From assembly GCA_027596945.1 (NCBI GenBank), contig JADGJH010000245.1, forward strand, positions 10,268-23,678: 13,411 nucleotides of DNA, written 5' to 3'. A program made the translations under genes and the position numbers. Below, piece after piece: positions 7,755 through 13,411 of the stretch (positions are counted from its first letter, which is position 1; each line of letters opens with the position of its first letter). The notes below the pieces were generated by a model, which was given only the letters and a program-made list of their open reading frames with translations, did not search any database and was not told where the DNA came from. Source of the DNA: Physocladia obscura. Taxonomy: Eukaryota; Chytridiomycota; Chytridiomycetes; Chytridiales; Chytriomycetaceae.

Positions 7755-9498
7755 ATGACCACTGTCAGACGCGACAAAACGGCATTGCACGCTGCAGCAC
7801 TACAAGATCACTGGCTTGCAACTATGACACAAGCGCCTATTCTCAATAAAATCTTGTCGCAAACAAATATTTCACATTTTCGTTCGGCGGCCTCAAAGAA
7901 ACGCGACAAATGGGCACGTGAATCAACTCAGCTTCAAAAAACATCTTTGATGGCTTTGCAACAGCAACAGCAACAGCAAAAACAACAACAGTCACACCAC
8001 CAAGAAGCATTCATGAAACTTCCACCCATCAATGCCGCTTATCTTCCTTCGCTTGCTGCCTCTTCAGAGGCGACCTTTCAAGAAAATTCTTACTCTCTTT
8101 CCATGCCTAATTCGCATAATTGCCCAGTAGCAGCGTCAGCGGTGGGCACAACGACAGCTAAACTCGGAAACCAAAAACAACAACAGCAACAGCACCACAA
8201 ACAACAACAACAATGCGCGTTGCTGAAATCAATGCTGATATTCAAGCCCGACCGAGAACTTTTAGAAAAACCGGTGAAAACTACACTTGCGCAACGGATT
8301 GGCATTGTTCAGACAGCGATGGCAGAAGGATGCGAAAACCAAATAAACCAACGACAGCAGCAGAAGCAGGATAAGCATTACAGTCGAGAAGAGTGGCAAG
8401 AAATTAAAGAGAAAGCACGAAGTGCGTATTGCAAAGAGAAGGAAGCAGACTGTGCAATTTGCTGTGAACCGTTTGCGGCACTCGCGCAAGTGATATTATC
8501 GTGCAGTCATTCATTTCATAAGGCATGTATTCGATCGTATGAACGACACGTTGATTCGAAGAGGTGAATTGACGGATTGACAATCGCGTAAAAATACGAA
8601 ACATAAAACAAAACAAACACAGGTGTCCATTATGTCGTACGACAGGATACAAGAAGCTAGAGACTTGTGACGCGGCAGAAATGTACTACAGCAACGCCGC
8701 GCGACGGATACAATCTCTTTGGCGAATGTACCTCTGTCGCAAACGATACTGCGAGTACCGAGAAACACACGAACCCAACCAACCGCTGTTGAAACGGAAA
8801 TACCATCTGCGAAATCTGACACGGTTTAATAATTTGCTTGCGAAACGAGTGCATGATGATACGCGTGAGGCGACAAATATTTTGGGTGAAATGGATTGGT
8901 CTCTGCAGTTCAATCGAAATGTGTTTAACAAGTATAAACTCTCTCATTTCACTCACTTGCTCACACTTTTTTTATCACACAAACACACACACACACACAC
9001 AATTTCACTCTTTTCTCACTTCTTTTCACTCTTTTCCTGTTCCTTAAAACCCTATTTTTTTTTCTTCCGTTTTCATTTTTATTTCTCATTATTGGCTGTA
9101 GATTGGATTCATTTTTTTCTGTTTCGGAAGAAGACGACGGAAAAAATGACTGGGATAACGTTCTTGAAAATATATACAAACGCACAGCAAGTCGTCCTTT
9201 GGAAGAATCGTGCTCAATTTGTTTGTGCGAACTGGCAGATTCGCAGGTACAACTGCAAAATAAAAGTGATAGTTGTAATAGTGATAGTAGAGGCGGTGAC
9301 AGTGGATGTGGTGGTGAGAAGAAACAGAGAAGAAGAAGAAGAAAAAGGAGGATCGCTATGCTCTCGTGTAGTCATTTGTTTCATGAAAAGTGTATTGCGA
9401 GCTTGGAAAAATATGCAGTGGCGGATTCAAAGAAAACAAATTCATGTCCGGTGTGTCGGGCAGTGTACCATTCACGCGAGATGTTTCCGGAATGGTGA
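7755..9498 (+). CDS. RNF32: RNF32-like protein: two RING fingers with an IQ motif
   Basis: Putative ubiquitin ligase with calmodulin-binding potential. Exons 7755-8563, 8623-8931 and 9102-9498; 504 residues. RING1: C233/C236 (CAICC), C250, H252, H255, C258 and C271/C274 (CPLC; the Arg before it spans the first intron). IQ motif at about 297-312 (RRIQSLWRMYLCRKR). RING2: C410/C413 (CSIC), C462, H464, H467, C470 and C488/C491 (CPVC). Other family landmarks are ALQDHW near the N-terminus, TTLAQRIGI, YSREEWQEI before RING1 and EMDWSLQFNRNVF between IQ and RING2. Fungal-specific additions are Gln runs near residues 69-79 and 141-153. RING2 carries a Ser/Gly/Arg-rich insertion between its first two ligand pairs. 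In mammals RNF32 is mainly testis-expressed; a link with flagellated cells is an inference. The gene ends 95 bp before the next start on the same strand. Confidence 0.9.
8983..9001 (+). repeat. (AC)n microsatellite in an intron
   Basis: An uninterrupted AC dinucleotide run of 19 nt inside intron 2 (8932-9101) of the RNF32-like gene. Confidence 0.9.
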
Positions 9499-9593
9499 AC
9501 ACAACAGTGCAAAAAAAAAGTGAATTCATCGGATCGCAAAAAAACAAATTTTTGTTTTGTGCTTCCTTTTTTTTCCTTCACGAATCGAAATCC

Positions 9594-11732
9594 ATGAGTG
9601 AAGCAGTGGATTACTTGTCGCACAACTTCAACGAGTTTGATCTGCATCAGTGCTGGCGTAATGCAACCAAGCACAAAGACTCGCTTGTCAACGGGAGAAG
9701 GCAAGTCGCACGCCATAGCAAAAAAACGAGAGCAGAAAGCGAAACCCCTTCCCCGGCAAAAACGGATGAAAGTGTTATCAAATCCCAATCATTCATCAAT
9801 CATACTTCCGGTCGTTCCCGAACTCGACATAGCATTTTGATCTTGAGTACGAACATGAACGGAAAAGTCACGAAAATAAACGTAGAGTAGCTGGAAACCC
9901 TTGATGTTCGATTCAGACACTGAAATCTTGTGTGGCACGTTGTATTGTGAGGAGATTGATGGAGATGGCGATAATGAAAGAGAACGTGTTAGCACAATAA
10001 CAGATAAAGCGACAAATAATAGATTTGGCAGGCTGGCTACGATCGTTATTTGTGGATTGACTGATTTATAAATTGTTTCCTTTCTTTCATCCTGCCTCAC
10101 TGTTTCCCTCTCCAAAAGTTTATAGTTCTCCAGTTTTTTGCTGTTTTTGATTCACTAACATACTCTTTCCTACCTCCTCCCACGCACAATTCTTCAATAA
10201 TATGCAGACTTGAGAATGCAAGTTGGCGGAAGTTCTTCCAAATGAAATTTGCCCTCCAAACGATATCGCCGGCCTCATTGAACTGGTTAGTGTGATTATG
10301 TTAGAGTGTGTGTGTTTGCGTGAGAGAAATTGTGTGTGTGATGGAAAGGATGGGGGTGTAATTGGTTTGCTCGATGTGGATATGCAATGAGTCATTTGCT
10401 TTACTGACAGACGATTCAATACGCAGGAACAAGGACGGCGATGTAAACTGGCTGTACGGGCCATTCCATACGTACGAGCCGCTGATGCAGTTGCAGGCGG
10501 CATACCGGGCTGCATCGCAGAATCCGTCGGGGGTGGCAGATGACGACGACGGCGCGGTGTCGGCCACGGGGACGGGGACAACCGGCACGACGTCAACGCC
10601 AGCGCAACCGACCCTGAAGTCGGCGCTCAAGAAGCCGGACCCCGCTGCCCAAGCCGCCAAAAAGACCAACATGCGCGACTTCTTTGGCCTACGTGCCTCG
10701 TCCAACCCAGACGTCAAATCGCTGACAACCACCGCCCAGACCACCACGACCAACAACACAACAACAGCAACAACGACGACCACAGTTAACACCACGGCAA
10801 CCACTGCCCCATTCGGTGCCACAAAAACTGACATCCTCGCCTCCTACAAACATCAGGCTCTGCTTGGCAAGGCCGATTTTTTCCTTGCCTCCGCCTCCAA
10901 ACGTGAGCGCGAGCAAAAGGCCCGCCTCGCTGCCAAGCTCAACGCTGACGTGTCCGCTATAGAGCGCACGGCTGCCCAGGCCCAGGCCCAGGCTTTGGCC
11001 CATGCCCATGCCCAAGCCCAAGCCCAAGCCCTGGCTTTGTCGCACGCCTCGTCCTCCCCCATTGACCCAGAAAACGCTGCACTGAACTCTTCCCAGAAAA
11101 CTATCCGTTTTGCCGACGACTCACACGTCTCTATTGCCGATTCCTCTCCATCCGCATCTTCCCTGCCTTCGACCAAACATGACAAATTGATACAACAACA
11201 ACCTCTGCCGCGTCGAGATCTGTACCAAGTGCAAATATATCATCAGCCAGAGCTGGTACAACCGCGCAAGACTGTCAATTTTAATGGGAGTTTCCGGAGT
11301 GACGTAATTATTGGTGAAGACGATGATGAGTATGATGATGATGATGATGACGAAGAGATGGACCTTGTTGTTACTCAGCAAGAACGCGTTACTAAGCTGT
11401 CATATGATGATGACAGTAGTGATAACAGTAGTGATGACAACGATGAGGATGCTTATGGATTTAGTGGTGGTATTTCAATCATAAAAGCTGCATTTGCTGC
11501 CCATGGTATTGCCGCCATACCATCATATACACATGCATCATCTATCGGTCTGCAAAGGACTCCTTCAGCGGAAAAGGGTTTGAACAAATTGAGCTCACTG
11601 TCTTCAAGCAATGGCCATAGCAGCAGCAGTATTGCTTCGCAGAGTGTTATCAGTCCACAATCAAGTGGTGGCCTTCAACGCACTTCTTCGTTTGAAAAAG
11701 GATTATCCAAGTTGCAGCGGCTTCATCAATAA
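9594..11732 (+). CDS. DUF1752 (AreA GATA-like) protein, possibly a Reg1-type PP1 regulator
   Basis: Exons 9594-9700, 10208-10285 and 10427-11732; 496 residues. The N-terminal ~85 residues match the fungal DUF1752 domain: VDYLSHNFNEFDLHQCWRN, then NGRRLENASWRKFF, LQTISPASLNW and NKDGDVNWLYGPF, each joined across an intron. Intron 1 needs a GC donor (AG|GCAAGT), a known minor class; intron 2 is GT-AG. The remainder is low complexity: Thr-rich near 117-142, an Ala/Gln/His run near 245-270, acidic near 359-374. Two motifs fit the PP1-docking RVxF consensus: KTIRF (286-290) and KTVNF (343-347). A 15-residue motif (GLQRTPSAEKGLNKL, GLQRTSSFEKGLSKL) occurs twice near the C-terminus. From memory, yeast Reg1, the Glc7 regulator in glucose repression, belongs with this family; the Reg1 role is inference, the DUF1752 call is firmer. 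The frame is open upstream to 9390, but the ATG at 9594 immediately precedes the domain. Confidence 0.75.
9701..10207 (+). other. 507-nt GC-AG intron of the DUF1752 gene
   Basis: It begins GCAAGT after an AG and ends TATGCAG. Removing it joins NGR, a split Arg codon and LENASWR in frame, which is the conserved core of the domain. It is by far the longest intron of the window and carries a 108-codon antisense open frame. Confidence 0.75.
9789..10115 (-). CDS. Tentative antisense ORF inside the long intron
   Basis: An ATG-to-stop frame of 108 codons on the minus strand, contained in the 507-nt GC-AG intron. The predicted product has one hydrophobic stretch of about 20 residues (TIVASLPNLLFVALSVIVLT) after a charged N-terminus, followed by a polar region. 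I recognise no family. Its length is not significant by itself, and no promoter or conservation can be shown. It is recorded because the intron is unusually long for this genome. Confidence 0.15.
   Translation of the reverse strand: MERETVRQDERKETIYKSVNPQITIVASLPNLLFVALSVIVLTRSLSLSPSPSISSQYNVPHKISVSESNIKGFQLLYVYFRDFSVHVRTQDQNAMSSSGTTGSMIDE
10974..11045 (+). repeat. Coding repeat for Ala/Gln/His
   Basis: GCCCAG/GCCCAT/GCCCAA hexanucleotide units in exon 3 of the DUF1752 gene, encoding alternating Ala with Gln, His or Leu. Third positions are nearly all C or G, unlike the AT-rich genes nearby. Confidence 0.85.
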
Positions 11733-11823
11733 ACTTCTTTTCTTTTTTTTTCTTCTTTTTTTCTTTGCATAGGAGTAGGAAGGGCTTTCCGTTTTTTTTT
11801 TTTAACCTTTCCTTCGTTCTTTC

Positions 11824-11829
11824 AATAAA
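11824..11829 (+). terminator. Candidate poly(A) signal AATAAA of the DUF1752 gene
   Basis: An AATAAA hexamer about 92 nt after the stop at 11732, following two T-rich runs. It lies beside the oppositely oriented RPS9 signal. Confidence 0.5.
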
Positions 11830-11846
11830 ATGTAACGTTCAATTGA

Positions 11847-11852
11847 TTTATT
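11847..11852 (-). terminator. RPS9: Candidate poly(A) signal AATAAA of RPS9
   Basis: AATAAA on the minus strand, 86 nt after the RPS9 stop codon. Only 17 bp separate it from the plus-strand signal, so the two convergent transcripts probably overlap or abut. Confidence 0.5.
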
Positions 11853-11937
11853 GAAACAAAATGTTTCCAAATCCTTACTCCAACACACAAGAGCCGCCAA
11901 GTAAAGAAAATACAAGTTAATAACACAACAAGTGAGT

Positions 11938-12566
11938 TTACTCTTCTTCCTCGGCTTCCTCGCCACCATCTCCACCAGCAGCAGCCTTAGCTCTCTTTCT
12001 CTGGGTACGACCTGGGCGACCACCTCCGTATGGAGAGGTGAGAGAGAAGTCAATGTGTTTCTGGGAGTCAAGACGGACGATGAAGGATGGCACGTTAACA
12101 ATCTGCTTTCCGACGCTAAAAGGAATAAAAAAGATGTTTAATATATGATTGTGCCAAAATTTATTTTTACCGAATGTGTCTCTGTCTAATCAAAACACGG
12201 GCGTGATGAATAGACTTGGCCAAACCAAGCTTGAAAACCTGGGTCTGCAGACGACGCTCCAAGAAATCTTCAATCTTGAGTCCCAAAACGTAATCGAGCT
12301 TCGCTTTCGATTCGTCCAACACACCGACGCGAATCAAACGTCTGATGAGCGCGTTACCTTCAAACAAACGACGCGGGTCCTTTTCGGCTCTCATAAGCAG
12401 GTCACGAGCGGCACGACGGATCTTGGAGAGAGTCAAACCGACACGGTAAATTTCGCGCTTGTTCTTGAGTCCGTACTCTCCCGCGAGCTTGAGCTCGGCA
12501 TCGAGACGGGCGGCCTCGAATGGACGCTTGGGGACCTTTGAGGTCTTGGATCCGTTAATGACTGGC
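11938..12566 (-). CDS. RPS9: 40S ribosomal protein S9 (uS4); 5' end not certain
   Basis: Core protein of the small ribosomal subunit, binding 18S rRNA near the decoding site and helping fidelity. Exons in coding order: 12566-12171 and 12115-11938, separated by a 55-nt GT-AG intron. Motifs: [49 protein letters not shown], the S4 RNA-binding region [20 protein letters not shown], then [43 protein letters not shown] and an acidic EEAEEEE end. No in-frame ATG precedes the conserved region. The AG at 12568-12567 would leave G CCA GTC ATT AAC, and a preceding exon ending in AT would create ATG, giving [13 protein letters not shown] and a 191-residue protein, close to the yeast (197) and human (194) lengths. 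The only AT|GT between about 12600 and 13200 on this strand is at 12855-12854. Confidence 0.93.
12116..12170 (-). other. RPS9: RPS9 intron between the two main coding exons (55 nt)
   Basis: GTAAAA donor at 12170 and ttttag acceptor at 12116. It splits the Arg codon of RHIR|VGKQ; the frame and the highly conserved sequence on both sides make it secure. Confidence 0.95.
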
Positions 12567-12853
12567 CTATTTTTTTTTTCGAACGATTTTGCAGGCAAAA
12601 TTGGAGTTAGATTTCGCAGTTTACTTGGAGAACAGGGGAGGAAATAAGGCGGAGAAGGTCTACAGTGGAAGATGCCATGTATTCAAGTTCATCAATAGAT
12701 TAGTTCGAATTTGGTTATCGTCGATTCGCAGCAGAAGTGAATGGTAAATAACGTTGACGGATACGACAAAAATATGATAGTAATAATGCGATGAGTTGGC
12801 GATAGCGACGGCAGTGGGGATGGAATGGTGTGGTGGGGCCAGATGTCCCATAC
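12567..12853 (-). other. RPS9: Inferred RPS9 leader intron (287 nt) splitting the start codon
   Basis: Proposed donor GTATGG at 12853 after ...AT, acceptor aatag at 12567, with a CTAAC branch-like element near 12608-12612. A stronger-looking GTAAAC donor lies inside at about 12631, so alternative leader splicing is possible. No snoRNA-like box pair was found within it. Confidence 0.4.
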
Positions 12854-12855
12854 AT

Positions 12856-13069
12856 GTTTTTTAGACAAAGAGGAAGAGCAAAATTTGCATGCAAAGCAAA
12901 TGGTCAACGAGCCCAAACCACCATTTAGATCCAAATTTACTTGATAAAATCGCGTGGAATTGCAATAGAAAATAATCCATGTCGAGAAAATATTGCCATT
13001 AAAATGAATATGTAGTGTTTGAATTTTTTTTTTTTTTCTTCTTCCTGATGATCACTTTCTGATTCCGGC
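12856..13069. other. Non-coding region upstream of RPS9
   Basis: AT-rich with a T15-type run near 13024-13037. It presumably contains the RPS9 promoter (minus) and possibly that of a plus-strand gene. No coding frame with conserved sequence and no recognisable factor site. Confidence 0.5.
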
Positions 13070-13411
13070 ATGAAGTTTTTCTTTGATGAACAGATTTTCG
13101 GTTGCGGCGTGCTGTATGTAATTATTGTTTGTGCTATATTACTTGATGTTTTTTTGTTTGTTCAAAGTCCGAACTGATGAAAGTGCTCTGTGTTGCAGAA
13201 AAGAACATGGTAAGAGCATGATGCATTTATTGTTATTACTAAACATTATCGCCACTCATTTGTTCTTTTGTATGCACGCATGCAGATTGCAAAAGGCGTT
13301 GCAAACATTCTGGCGAATGGCCGCACACAGACGGTAAAAACAAAAACCTTCATCGCACAAACGCATACTGAGAATCTTCCGCTGCACCGACCCTTACACT
13401 ACCAATACAAA
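13070..13411 (+). CDS. Tentative start of an unrecognised spliced gene, 3' end outside the window
   Basis: The ATG at 13070 opens MKFFFDEQIFGCGV, then a GTATGT donor at 13114. Good acceptors follow at 13197-13198 (tgttgcag) and 13284-13285 (gcatgcag); the intron 13210-13285 has GTAAGA and a TACTAAAC branch-like element. Exons 13070-13113, 13199-13209 (11 nt) and 13286 onward would encode a short Cys/His-rich peptide (KEHDCKRRCKHSGEWPHTDG). A different frame from the ATG at 13207 would give M then IAKGVANILANGRTQT up to a GTAAAA at 13322. The splice signals look real, but neither product resembles a family I know, so frame and start are open. It is also possible that these are leader exons. 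Confidence 0.25.

Noticed and set aside
8935..9101. Read-through of RNF32-like exon 2 into the AC repeat region
   Set aside because: Open for a while but low complexity; splicing at 8932 and 9101 restores the family sequence NRNVFNKLDSFF.
9390..9593. Longer N-terminus for the DUF1752 protein
   Set aside because: In-frame and open, but it overlaps the RNF32-like RING2 coding sequence in another frame; the ATG at 9594 sits right at the domain.
10301..10834. 177-codon minus-strand frame rich in Val
   Set aside because: Mirror of the Thr-rich repeat of the DUF1752 exon.
10689..11185. Minus-strand frames with Gly/Leu or Ala/Trp repeats
   Set aside because: Reverse reading of the GCCCAG-type coding repeat; no independent support.
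12567..12598. TTG at 12598 as the RPS9 start codon
   Set aside because: A nuclear ribosomal protein gene would not normally start at TTG, and this stretch carries a poly(A)-TAG acceptor and a branch-like CTAAC, so it is better read as intron.
12567..12853. Intron-hosted box C/D snoRNA in the RPS9 leader intron
   Set aside because: A TTGATGA resembling box C is present on the minus strand, but no box D (CTGA) follows before the acceptor.
1..13411. Mobile elements, viral copies, CRISPR arrays, tRNA or rRNA genes
   Set aside because: No transposase, reverse transcriptase, terminal repeats, spaced direct repeats or tRNA-like cloverleaf were recognised on either strand by eye.

Overview
The window looks like nuclear DNA of a fungus, most likely a zoosporic (flagellated, chytrid-type) fungus. 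Genes are split by many short GT-AG introns (about 50-150 nt, often with T-rich 3' ends), gaps between genes are tens to a few hundred bases, and there are A/T homopolymers, CAA/CAG-encoded Gln tracts and AATAAA signals. Two genes point to fungi: a STE50/Ubc2-like SAM-RA-SH3 adaptor and a protein with the fungal DUF1752 ('AreA GATA-like') domain. An RNF32-type double-RING/IQ protein, a family I associate with flagellated lineages, fits a chytrid better than a yeast or mushroom. Genus and species cannot be told from the sequence. I see no mobile element, CRISPR array, rRNA or tRNA.

Layout. (1) 1-1207 (+): 3' part of an RNF216/TRIAD3-like RBR ubiquitin ligase. (2) 1208-1520: intergenic, with a long purine tract, between convergent genes. 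(3) 1521-3377 (-): ARP2, seven exons. (4) 3446-4070 (-): RNase H2 subunit C, two exons, 68 bp upstream of the ARP2 start. (5) 4114-6640 (+): STE50/Ubc2-like SAM-RA-SH3-SH3 adaptor, seven exons, divergent from RNase H2C with 43 bp between the two ATGs. (6) 6800-7522 (+): mitochondrial ribosomal protein bL21m. (7) 7755-9498 (+): RNF32-like protein, three exons. (8) 9594-11732 (+): DUF1752 protein with two PP1-docking-type motifs, three exons, first intron GC-AG and 507 nt long. (9) 11938-12566 (-): ribosomal protein uS4/RPS9, convergent with gene 8; its start codon may be split by a leader intron. (10) 12856-13411: RPS9 upstream region and, from about 13070, a tentative spliced plus-strand gene I do not recognise.

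The genes are mostly unrelated housekeeping and signalling functions: actin branching, ribonucleotide repair, MAPK adaptor, mitochondrial and cytosolic translation, ubiquitination and possible glucose signalling. There is no operon-like pathway. The main points of interest are the Ubc2-like architecture in an apparently non-basidiomycete genome, the very compact ARP2/RNase H2C/STE50 arrangement, a 10-bp periodic repeat in ARP2 intron 1, the long GC-AG intron with an antisense ORF, the PP1-docking motifs of the DUF1752 protein, and the inferred split start codon of RPS9. All exon junctions were placed by hand from splice signals and family conservation.
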